Assembly: GCA_002794775.1 (NCBI GenBank)
Contig: NBAY01000011.1
Location: 1-64,000 of the forward strand
Direction: 5' to 3'
Source of the DNA: Porodaedalea pini
Lineage: Eukaryota > Basidiomycota > Agaricomycetes > Hymenochaetales > Hymenochaetaceae
DNA: 64,000 nt
A model generated the notes under the pieces. It searched no databases. It was given only the letters and a program-made list of their open reading frames with translations, and had not been told where the DNA came from. The number at the start of each line of letters is the position of its first letter. Position 1 is the stretch's first letter. Shown here one piece after another: positions 22,101 through 32,685 of this stretch. The translations under genes were made by a program, and so were the position numbers.

Positions 22101-23148
22101 CGAGGAAGAGGCCATGACCAGGTGTTCGGAAACCAAAGATGGGGCAGAATATGTAAAGTGGCAGGGTCTGGTCCTCGATTGTAAGCCGTCACCCTGACAT
22201 ATATTGAGTCTGGATTATCTTCCTCCTTTGCATACTGGACAGAGGGGGCGTCAGGAAAGGCATAGAGACTTTGACTTCACCAATGAACGCACCTCGACAA
22301 AAATATCCCAATACCGGTCATCATCGAAGATCCCAGTGTCTGTGATCTCGAACTCAGAGACATCTCGCGATCTACCCTGATTCTCGCTAACAAGCTCTTC
22401 ATATGGAAAAGCGCGCTGAGGATATTTGTAGAGATACTTCATGTAGGAGTGCGTAGGGGTCGAATCGAGGTAGTAGTAGAGTTCTTTGACATCTTCACCA
22501 TGGTTTCCTTGATGGCCGGTGACACCGAAGAGTCGCTCTTTCAGAATAGGGTCTTTACCGTTCCAGAGCGCAAGTGCAAAGCACAGACGAAGGTGGTTGT
22601 CAGAAATACCGGCAAGCCCGTCCTCGCCCCATCTATACGCGCGCGAACGTGCCTGTGAGTGAGGGAAATGCGACCAAGCATCCCCATTTGCAGAATAATC
22701 TTCACGGACTGTGGCCTATCGAGAAAAGGACATATAAATATCGACGCATACATTCACACGCGGAGAAAACACTTGCCCATTGACGTTCGCTTAAGTACGG
22801 GCCCCATCTCTTCCAATGCTTCTCCTTCTTCTCATCTTCCTCTAAACGGTAACGCTCCACACCATCATACCGTGTTCCGAGCTTCTTGAGTAATCTTTCT
22901 TGAAAAGTCGTTGATTGTCTACTCTTTTCACCGGACGGAACGAACTGTCTGGGTCCGTTGGGCGCCTTCAGTTTCAAGGGTGGATCCTTGTCCTTAGGGA
23001 ACTGAGGCGGCTCTGATTTTGGGATATGTATCGATAGGGGCGGGGGTTCCGAAGGAGGTAAAAAGCCTGGGGTAGGAGAACGAGTGCCGGAAGGAGAGGA
23101 ATCCTGACCGCCAAAGACCTTGGCCTGTATATTCTTCGCCGTGCTCAT
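19194..23148 (-). CDS. GH63-type glucosidase, probably cytosolic
   Basis: A long multi-exon glycoside hydrolase of the (alpha/alpha)6-barrel GH63 type. Recognisable segments in order are [174 protein letters not shown] and [18 protein letters not shown]. The Asp in AAWDTAF is a candidate catalytic acid. The start [14 protein letters not shown] is followed by a Pro/Ser-rich stretch with no signal peptide or anchor, unlike the ER processing glucosidase I. The sequence style instead matches bacterial-like GH63 proteins. The last two exons (about 19339-19370 and 19194-19289) give an end at DTSPDAL. It may act on alpha-glucosides or a mannosyl-glycerate-like solute; the substrate is unknown. It is divergent from the Zn2Cys6 regulator. 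Confidence 0.85.
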
Positions 23149-23850
23149 CGCGGGTGGCGACGAGTGGACAGGCAGATGAAGGATGTGCTGTGGCCCGAAT
23201 GCCACTGAAAGTGAATGAATGCAGTGACCGGATGGGGGGTATAGAGGATGGAGAAGAATAAGGGTGGCGAACGCGTCGTTCAAGTTAAGTACCGCGCGTC
23301 ATACACTGATAATATTGGAAATATTCATCAGCTTCCAAATGGGGCTTCCTTAGGTCAATCCAGACCGTATTTGAGTATTACTGGTACTTACTGTACATTT
23401 GTATGTTTTCAGCAGTTGGTTCTCATATATATATCATACTACATAAGTACTATTGAGCTCGAGACTATACGATTTTAGCTGTCAAGCTAGAGCTCAAACA
23501 ATGTGGGCGATTCTAGATAATGAGGACACGTAGCACGAAATCTTGTCGGTTTCCTCTGGTTTGCCGGAAGCTAACTTTGCGGGAAACGTATTCATGTGTT
23601 ACTTCAAAGCACTGAAGAACAATCTCATTTGAGATCGTGGAGAGTTTTTGCGGTGATTATCTCCTCTGAGCCAGCCGTATGCCAGTGACTCTGAGACGCG
23701 ACGAGAGCGCGCCAGAGCCCACTAGTGCTGCCGCCGGCCGACGTCACGCGTATTCCTAAGCGCTATCTGCGGCAAGCGTCTGCCATTGTCTCGCAGTTGC
23801 CTCTTTATTATCTCACACTACCCGAAGCTGGAGGCTAGGCCTGTCGTCTT
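23149..23850. other. Divergent promoter region (GH63 / Zn2Cys6 factor)
   Basis: About 700 bp shared by two divergent genes. A small inverted repeat (TTGAGCTCGAG near 23453 and CTAGAGCTCAA near 23486) and a TATATATAT run near 23430 are visible. No gene is supportable. Confidence 0.5.
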
Positions 23851-26261
23851 ATGTCTCCAGAGACAGAAAATCTGAAGAAGAAAACCCGGAGGAGATTGAG
23901 AGTCAGCTGCGTTGAGTGTACGAGACGAAGACAGGTATGAAGAACTCAGCAACTTGAGTTCGGCTATGCTTTTTGACAATCTCGTAAGAAATGCGACAGA
24001 GCGCAACCATGTGGACTCTGTAAGAGTCGTGGAGTAGAGCATCTGTGCCGCTGGGAGCTCGAGCCTTTTGCTCGTCCTGCTCCTTCCCATCCAGCCGCCG
24101 CTCAGAAGTCAGGAACCAAGTCTTCAACGAAAAATCAGACACGAAACGGACCACAAGCGTCTGGGCAGTCGGAAGAGTCATCTTCCGCGTCCCCTGGAAT
24201 ATTTGACTTTTCCGAATCAAATTCCACTCTAGAACACGAAGTGAAGGAAGCCGCGATCGCTTTGGCCCAATTATCAGTCGCTAGACATGCATGTTCCACA
24301 ACTCTTTAGCCCTTCTCTCGTCTCTGACAGTTGCATTCTAGGGAGAATATCTTGGGGCGGGCTCTCTTGTCTGCGCACTTCATAGAGTAGGTTTACTCGG
24401 TTTCATGCTGATTTTCGCCCATACCAGGTTATTAAACTCTAGGTTTATAGCTCAATGACTCCTCTAGTCCCAAAATTCCAATCGATAAATCTTCCGGACT
24501 CCCTTTCTCCGCAAGAAGCCAGTATTCATCAGCTGTTTCAAGCACCTTTACCAGCTCTCTCCAAGGCCTAATATCCAACTTCCCGGACAAGTTGCATTGT
24601 GATATGCTTATCTCAAACTTCTTTGAGCACGAGAACTGGCGTTACGGACTTCCGCAGACGCTCGTGTTTTCAGTGTACGATGCAATGTGGGAGACCATCC
24701 AAACAGATCGGACGTCCGTTGAGCGGATCAACTTCCACTGGGTGACCTTTCTGTTTGCGATGTTCGCGCTGTCGCCGGGATGTTCATCTGAAGAGGAGAG
24801 CCGTAGATACTTCCTGCAGGCATTGACCGGCAAGCGCCTTACGGAAGATGTGCAATCTGCCTCATTCTTTACGCCCAGGGATCCGGGAACTTGCTCGCAA
24901 GGTACAGCCCACGGCTGTATTGCGTCGTCGCTCATGGCCAAATACATGTGCGACAGAGGACAAATGACAGAGGTATATCTTTATGATTCACAACTCTAAG
25001 ATCAACGAGTGATAATATAACTCTTAAAAGGCTTGGAAACTAGTCGGCTCAGCCGTGCGCAGCGCTCAGAACGCTGGCTTACATATCAACCCTGCTTGGA
25101 ACAAATGGAAAGATATGACAGGGGATGAGCAAGCTCTATGGAGTCTCGCATGGCACATGTGCACTATAAAAGACAGGTCATCCATTTGCTTGCTTGTTTT
25201 TTTCTATACCGATTTGTTTGCATCAGATTTTTGTCGTTCGCACTCGGCAGGCCTGTCATGGTTCGCTCTCGCGAATATCATGTACCGATACAGGAAACGT
25301 ATCCGCCATCCCTCGCTGCTGATGGAAGCACCAATACTATTACTATTTATCAAGCATGCTTAAGCCGCCTACTTGAGATCGTTAGTGAAGAGAAGGACAA
25401 GGTGAGAATAGTTTTTTCTTCTCAGCCTCATATAAGAAACGGTTTCATCGTATTTTGCAGTATTTGAGCATACATCCGGACGCTAGTGATAGTGGCGAAA
25501 GTTTTGACGCAAAAATATCTACGTGGGAGGCATCTCTGCCAACATATCTTGCATGTCGCAAGCCGGACATGACCTTTGACCACGTATACCCCAGGTTGCA
25601 TCAGCAACGCTTCGTGGTTGCATGCTACTACTTCGTATCCTGCATGCTCTTCCACCGCTCGTTGTCTTGCGTGCAGGTTGTGTCTGACTCTGTCAACGAA
25701 ATGCGATACACGCAGTACCAATGGGACTTCGGCAAACAGACGAGCCTTGCGATCGATCTACTTCATGCGCAGAAATCATTTCTGGAAATCATGGAGCGGC
25801 AACGCCAGATCTGCTTTACGGTCACATACTTTATCTTCGAGGCTGCTGTGACGCTCAGCATTGCCATCTACCGCGACGCGAACAATTCCGATGTAAGTGA
25901 GTGGCGGAAAGAACGCGATGCTGCGATTGGCTTGCTCCAGTCGGTTCTGGACATGGATAATGGCGAGCTTACACAACAGGCGATTCTCGTGCTTCGCATC
26001 ATCCAGGACAGACCTTGCAGCAGGGACGCCACGTCCATGCTTGATACGGGAGAAACCAGCATGACGGATTTGTTTCCGACTTCAAGCATGAGTAGCTTCA
26101 CGTGGCCTCTCCTTGAACCGCAGTCTGCGGCGACAACGTCTATGTTTCCAACGGACGCCTTTCAATCGCTGGGGATTGCATTGGGAGACCATACACAGAG
26201 CGGACTGAATAGTGCACTTTCTGCGTTCGACTTTCTATTCAATTCAGATCAGCCACAGTGA
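23851..26261 (+). CDS. Zn2Cys6 fungal transcription factor
   Basis: The N-terminal binuclear zinc cluster reads CVECTRRRQKCDRAQPCGLC, with the final Cys in GVEHLC, interrupted by an intron after RRRQ (about 23935-23984). Basic residues KKKTRRRLR precede it, as in Gal4-family factors that bind CGG half-sites. A Ser/Gln linker follows. The middle-homology region has KLHCDMLISNFFEHENWRYG and GEYLGAGSLVCALHR, and later YPPSLAADGSTNTITIYQ, RFVVACYYFVSCMLFHRSLS and QRQICFTVTYFIFEAAVTLS. The C-terminal tail is Ser/Thr/Phe-rich and could be an activation region. There are about nine short introns. Nothing in the sequence tells its target genes; the divergent GH63 gene is one candidate by position only. 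Confidence 0.88.
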
Positions 26262-26320
26262 TCAAGTACTCTTCTTACGAGTCATATAAGCTTATGTATG
26301 CCATTAAGTTTTATTATCGT

Positions 26321-26659
26321 TTATTCGGTCCACTCGCCCTGCACGTCTTTTCTCCCAAATGCTTGGGTGATTTGTATGTCTAATATTCGTCCTTCAAAGC
26401 CAGGGGGAACTTCCATGCGAGCAAGGACATAAATTCCAAAGTGGAACTTGCGATCTTCCATAAATACAGACCTGAAGCATGATGAATTTCGAGCACAGGC
26501 AACGGACTTGGTTTGGCTTTCACAAATGCTTGAGACGTTTCTGTAGATCTAATAGGGTCTACGAGCCCGAGAAGAGCGACTGTACAGTAGGATAGGTGGG
26601 TCAGGAAGTGAGCTGCCTTCCTCTTTATGCGTGATTGGGATTGGACTTTGCGCGACCAT
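26321..26659 (-). CDS. Possible small hypothetical gene
   Basis: I do not recognise this gene. The best coding-like segment is the final one, reading VFMEDRKFHFGIYVLARMEV then PPGFEGRILDIQITQAFGRK and DVQGEWTE before a stop at 26321. Upstream on the same strand, another frame starts at ATG 26659 (MVAQSPIPITHKEEGSSLPD), and a third frame gives ETSQAFVKAKPSPLPVLEIH. Joining them needs one or two short introns that I cannot place with confidence. It lies between the 3' end of the Zn2Cys6 gene and the 3' end of the NDUFB2-like gene. It may be a real small gene or a relic. Confidence 0.25.
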
Positions 26660-26923
26660 CTCAGTAGTCCTCTAGCTCAGTACGAAACAAGTGTCCGAAA
26701 AAGCAAGCTCTACACGAGTCGTTGTACGCAAGAAAAGCAAAAAGGCTTATTGAATTAGTACATATCCCAAGCTGCTTGCTTATAGTCGTAGATCCATTTC
26801 AAGGACAGCATTGCTGTGATCTGCCTTACGCATTTCGAGGTCACCGCCGGAACCAGTCGCTGACACGCCGACGAAACTCTGGAAAATCGAATTTATTTGT
26901 GATGCAATAGTCGAGTTCTATGT

Positions 26924-27295
26924 TCAATGGTGCTCCTCTCCCTGTGCTTCATGATGCCCGTGGTGTTCCCAAGGATGGCTCAAGCCCTGTAGAACGAGAT
27001 CAGTCGGAAACGTAGGGTTTGAGCTCTAGAGAATAATTAACGACGTACCAGCAGTTTAGAACCGTCTTGCCTATATGATAGACACGAGGTCTTAGTTTCA
27101 TGCATCACATGCGTGGTCAGGGAGACTCACCGTGCGCGATAGAATATGAAGAACCACATCGCCGCGCCTAATCCTTTCGCGAGAAACTGGTATCTGAAAC
27201 CAGGTAAATGTGGGTGAAAGCCTGAACCTATGGAAACGTCAGATACAATAACATATATACAGACGGTCGTAGGTCGCACCAGGTGCGCCAGCCAT
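26924..27295 (-). CDS. NDUFB2-like accessory subunit of mitochondrial complex I
   Basis: Four small exons (27295-27265, 27227-27131, 27070-27049, 26986-26924) total 213 nt and encode 70 residues. The protein begins MAGAPGATYDRSGFHPHLPG, then has RYQFLAKGLGAAMWFFIFYR with one hydrophobic helix, QDGSKLLGLSHPWEHHGHHE and AQGEEHH. A small single-helix protein with a HPWE-H motif after the helix and a His-rich end matches the NDUFB2 (AGGG) type accessory subunit of NADH:ubiquinone oxidoreductase, located in the inner mitochondrial membrane. Exon 3 is only 22 nt. The first donor (GTCTGT) is not a strong consensus, but it is the only junction I found that keeps the frame. It shares a 216-bp divergent promoter with the acidic-protein gene. 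Confidence 0.72.
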
Positions 27296-27511
27296 GACTG
27301 ACGGTGTGTTTAGCGAAGCACGCTGCCAAAATACAGACAATGTAACCGAGGTGGGCGTTGCTTATCTAAGCCACGTGCCGAATGCTATAACGGTGTGGTC
27401 ACAGTCAGTAATACTACAATCATGCTACAGAATCTCGTCCCTCGCGTATGTCGCGTCTGAGTCCCAGCTTCAGATTTCTTGTGCTCTCATTTAGTTGGCC
27501 TGTTTGCCACG

Positions 27512-30500
27512 ATGGCAACGACGGAGTCTAAGAAACGCAAACGCGAAGTGGACCTGCCGCGCATCACGTTCGATACGCCGAGCAGGACGTTTGAACGGCT
27601 CTTCAAGGGTACGGTAATGCTTCAGTGTCGTCTGATTAATTGAGTGGAGTGTAGCTTATGTCCTGTTATTCTTAGAAAGCTCCTTAGAAGCCCTGCGCTC
27701 TACTGTCATTAAGAAGTTAGGTTTAGGTGCGGCGACTCTGCTCGAATTCTCGCAGATTCGCAATGGGAAGTCAATAGACTTAGAAGATGGTAAGTATTAA
27801 CTACGCTCATCATGTGGAACACCTTCTTACAACCTGTAGAGGATGATTTCGATGCGTTCAGATCGTATGCAATGTCTAGTGGAGTTGCTGAAGTCAAAGT
27901 CAATATTCTGGGTGTGACTGAAGCGTTTGGGATACCCCCACAACTTCAGGTTCGTGTCGTTGCCACCGGAACTCGCCAGTTTTAATTAAGCGTATTCAAC
28001 GTAGACAAGCAACAATCTAGAAGAACTTCAAGCTGCTCCAGCGAGTAAGAAGAAGGCTGGTCATAACGATCTCGTTTCGCAAGTACAGGATCCAATGACA
28101 CTCGCACAAGTTCTCACGACAGTTCTTGGTCCTTCTCCCGTTAAAAACGCGTACTCTAAGAAGGCTTCTGATGTGGTAAATCCGTCTGCCCAAGCCACTG
28201 GAGTTTCTGAGCCACAGAATGCTTCGTCGAACGTCGTAGACGTGGTTGAGACGTCTCAGGCAAAGCAGAAATCAAAACGAAAGGAGAAACAAGCCCTACA
28301 GGGTCAGTTTTTGTCTTGAGTGTTCTTTTTGCAATACCTGACCAATCAATTACTACCTGTTTCTAGTAGAACCTGTCTATCCTTCGTCGGCGGCGCTATA
28401 GAGGTATGTCTACAGAAACGGCAAGTAAGAAAAAGACCTCTAAAGCTACTTCAGAGTCTGGAAAGTCGGAGAAGAAATCGCATTCGTCGAAAACTAAGCA
28501 CGGTATGTCAAGTGTTAGATTGTCTGCTCAAGGGAACTTAGGAAGTAATTTGTATCATAGCTACCAAGGCTTCAGTCGCTGATGCAGAAGTGCAGCAGAA
28601 CTCAAAACATGCTACAGACTTTGATGCAGGCTCTTCTGAGAAGACTGCGCTCACTCGGTCTGCTGAGCAAGAAGCTATGGCATCTCAGAAACCTTCGAGA
28701 GGAAGAAGAGAGAAAAACGATCAGGATAAGAAGACGAGAAAAAAATCTTCTCCAGTAGAAACGGCCACTGCTGAACCTGTTATCACCCCTATATCCAATG
28801 CTTCCGCATCCTCTTCCACACTTTCCCCAACTCCCTCGATCACATCGCCTACGCTTTCAGTACCTGCACCTATACCAGCACCCTCGGTACCTCCAGTTGA
28901 ACCGAAGAGACCGAAATCTAAAAAGCTAAAAGTTTCCACAGTTTCCACAGTTCCCGAGCCCGCAAATATCGAGCTTCCAACTGAGGAGCAGTCCCACGCA
29001 GAATCTTCAGCGGCCCTATTACCTAATGGCAAGAAATCGCAGAAAAGGCAGTCGAAGGACGGACAATCTAGTTCTCTTAGTACTCCGGATGCGCCTCCTC
29101 TAGACGGACGAGAAGGAAAGAAGCGCAAGCTTGATTCCGACGGCGAGCACAGAACTGAGGCATCATCTGCTTCGGGGCCCGGTACGTCAACGTCCAGCCT
29201 ACCTTTTCAATTATCGACGGATCATTGATGACTGAGATATATTACTCCTATTAGCCAAAGCTAAGAAGCGCAAGATCATCGATGGTGCTGTTATTTCGGC
29301 TACGACAATCCCAATTCCTATTGAGGCAGGTGCTGGTACACCCATTGCGTCAGAAAGTGCGTTCCTTTCATCATTTTCTCTTGACGGTTTGTCGTGATAC
29401 ATTTGCAATTCAGCTACTCCTGTCACTGGCAAGCCTAAGGCTTCCGCGCGCAAGAAGAGAATCGAGCAACCTGGCTACGAAGAGGCGTTCGACGAGGCGC
29501 TCGACGGTGTCGTTGCGGACATCGTGCGAAAACGCGTAAGCGAATCCTCTAGACAGACTGCTTCTACGGCGCCGGTGACGATCGCCGCATCTTCAGTTTC
29601 AAATATGACTGGAGTAGATCCGACACATACAGTTGTGGCTCTCCCTGATACTACTATTGTTTCCAAAAGCAAGCAAAAGTCGAAGGCGAAGGCGAAGAAA
29701 GGAAAGGAAACAGAGGTCACGAGAACTGCTCCCTCCATCGCCATGCTGCAACCTGTTCCAACCACAATAGTGCCGGGAGGTGTCTTGGCTGTCGGTGCTA
29801 GCGCAGAAAATCATCCCTCCCAAGGTCTATCACAAAGAGTTAATGATCTGCGCTCTGACGCCACGCTAATGGATGCAGAACGAAACATTGTAGCAACGAC
29901 GAGTCAGCCGCAATCGAGTCAAGGCAAAACAAAGTTTGGTATAAGGCATCAAGAGACGAGTAATATCGGCGCTGCTGTGTCGAGCTCGAAATGCAGAGGG
30001 TCAGTCATCCCCATGGACGTTCTGCCCTTTGCGTCTTCCGGTTCGAGTATTTCGGAAATCGTTATACAGGGCAAAGACGAGGGCAGCAGCTCTGAGTCGG
30101 ACAGCGATTCTGACGACTCCAACTCTGACAACAAAGAGCTTGTTGTCACAGCATCGAAGCGAGAAAGGAATCTGCCCGCTCACCCGATCTCGTTGGATGT
30201 TGCAAAGGACTCCACGCCGGGTTCTTTGTTTCCGATAGGGGATTTTGACTTTAGTGAGACCACGGACTTGGACGCTCTCCTTAAACCCAAGGACAGCCTT
30301 TCTTGGCGTGATATTTCTTTGTCTCCAGAGAATGAGGGCGACGACGAGAAGGAGAAACTTTTGTCAGACGTAGAAGAAGAAGAGGAAGAAGAGGAAAAAC
30401 ATATGAAGTCCCCTCGAAGCAGCTTGCCAATTCGACGTGCTTCGTCGTCTCCGTCTGCTGATGAAGACGATGACGACGACGACTCGCCGGAAGCGTCAGA

Positions 30501-32420
30501 GAACGTGATTTCTGGGTTGACGGAAGACTGGAGTACGGCCACCGACTTCGCCGATTTTCCTCGAGAAACTGGATCAGCTCTGAAGGAAACGGAAGATAAA
30601 AATTTAACTGAGGAAGAGGATGATCGTGTCTCCTCCGCGCAAGCAAACGAAATAGCCGAAGACGAGCCCGTCACATCCAGACCAAACATTTCCGCGTTCG
30701 ACGCAGAGGCAGGTCCTCCTCTTATTAGCTCTCAGTCGTGTTCCTCACAACCATCACAATTGCCATTCTTAAAGGATGTGAATGCTCGTGGTGAAAGTGT
30801 CCTTACCGAAGGCATAGCTGATCTCGCCGTCAGCCAGGCCATGGAAGAGGACAACACAGTTTTTTTCTCGGGTCTGGCAAACTCGGCCGAGAGCCATTTT
30901 CTACGGAGCTGCCAATGGTCGACGAGAAGGGTTTCGGAGATGATAAGAACTTTGAGCCTGCTGCGTCTGAGTCACTTCATATAGGATCCACGTCTGAAGT
31001 CCTTTCGGAGAAAGACGAGGGTATAGTTGAGGAGGACGAGCTGGTGAGCTCGCGAGCTTCTTCTGTCGGTGACCTAGAGGTTATTCCGGACAGCTTAAGG
31101 GAATCTGAGGAAAGAGATCCTTCCCCAGTTCCTGGTATAGTTCCGCGGCGGCCAGAGCAATCTGCATCTCAAGGTGCATCTAATACACCAGCAGTTGATC
31201 CTCTTCGTCCACCTTCGCGACAGAGCACGCCTGTTCGAGATGCTGAATCACAAGTCAAGTCCACACCCAAAGTACCTGGTCCGGGAACTCCGGGGACAAT
31301 CAGGCGCATGAAAGACCGTCATGGGAGGATAATTACGCCGAAGGAACCTCCTTTAAAAGCTTCGGTGCATGATCAAGTATTGCTCCACGCTACTTCCTGC
31401 GACCTTGTCGAGGATAGACATGACACCACTGAGCAGACGACCGTTGTAGCCCATCGGCCACGATATGTCACTCGCCGTTCTTATTCTGTTAACCATTCAG
31501 AGCCCAGCAGTTCACAGCTCGCTGATCCGATACTATCCAAGTCAACCGAACGGCGAAAAAAGAAAGCAGAACCTACTGTTCCCACACTCGGGGAAGCAGA
31601 GGAAACAGAACGTGCGGGCATCGTTGGTAGACTGCGGAAAAGAGGAAAGAAGCCTGAGCTCGAGATTACCTTGCCACCGCCTTCACAAAACGGACGCATG
31701 AATTCATCTCAAGCTCCGAAATATCAGGCGTCCTCTATCGAGCCCATTGCTGCCGAATCCAGTCTTGACGATGGCGCCTTATCTAAGGCTGTCGTGGTTA
31801 ATGAATCAGTTTCTCGTATGGAGGGCGCAGATGATTCTCACTCATTAGGCTTACGCGGCAGCGAGAACGTAGACGTAGGTCTCAGTACTATGGATGCTAA
31901 GAGCGGCTCGACGACGGAGGTCGAACGGTCTGTAAATGGTGACACCAATATCGTCCTCGACAATTCTACCGTGCCTCCTTCCACTCAAATCATCAATGGA
32001 GGCGAGAGTCCAGAACAACGTGTACCCTCTCGCGCAGCCTCCTCAGCAACCGAGGATTCCGACGAGGACGATGATGGGCACGTGTTGATGAAGCAGATGC
32101 ACGACTATGCTTCGCGCCCATCGCTCAACGGTGCACGCAGTCTACAGGACATTGCCAAGCGTCAGGACCTCTTCTCGCCGGCGGGAACACCTCGGCCGCC
32201 GTTTGCTCTATCGCCTGTAACGACATTTGGCTCGCAAGCGGCTGTCACGAGAAGGGGTAATGTAGGAGATGCTGATGACGACGATGACGATTCATCGTCT
32301 TCCTCCGATTCTGACTCGGACAGTGACAATCAAAACAACATCCCGAAGGAGAAACGGGCAGGAAGTGTGGTTTCAAAGCCCAGTCGAGGACTCAAATCAG
32401 TGTTTTCTTTCTTAACTTAA
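27512..32420 (+). CDS. Large acidic Ser-rich, nucleolar-like protein
   Basis: The start is ATG 27512: MATTESKKRKREVDLPRITF. The first ~110 residues, spread over small exons, form a compact domain (SLEALRSTVIKKLGLGAATL, LEFSQIRNGKSIDLEDEDDF, DAFRSYAMSSGVAEVKVNIL) resembling a ubiquitin/PB1-like fold. The rest is low complexity: Lys-rich blocks (KQKSKRKEKQ, GRREKNDQDKKTRKKSS, GKKRKLDSDGEH), repeated Ser/Pro/Thr stretches, and acidic-serine runs (SSSESDSDSDDSNSDNKE, VEEEEEEEEKH, DEDDDDDDSPE, DDDDDDSSSSSDSDSDSD), ending SRGLKSVFSFLT. Alternating basic and phospho-acceptor acidic blocks recall Nopp140/SRP40-type nucleolar proteins, but this is compositional, not homology. The reading frame changes between 30790 and 30915; a 101-nt intron at 30791-30891 would keep it open. 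Confidence 0.6.
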
Positions 32421-32685
32421 TTGTAGCGCCATTTTCTGTGCTGCCTTTTGCGTGACCTCATGATTCATGCTATCCTGCTATCCTGCTATCAATGCATCTG
32501 CTCACAGCGTGAACTACAACGACTGCTTGTCATATGCTTCTAGGCACTTGCTTTGCTATTATTCAGATCTACTTAGATTCTATGTAATACTGACGGTTGG
32601 AAATAATACAGTTGCAGTGTATCCATGCGAATGCGTTGCGTTGCGGATCTATTGGTTATGAAAGAATGATGAAGGGATTTAACCT

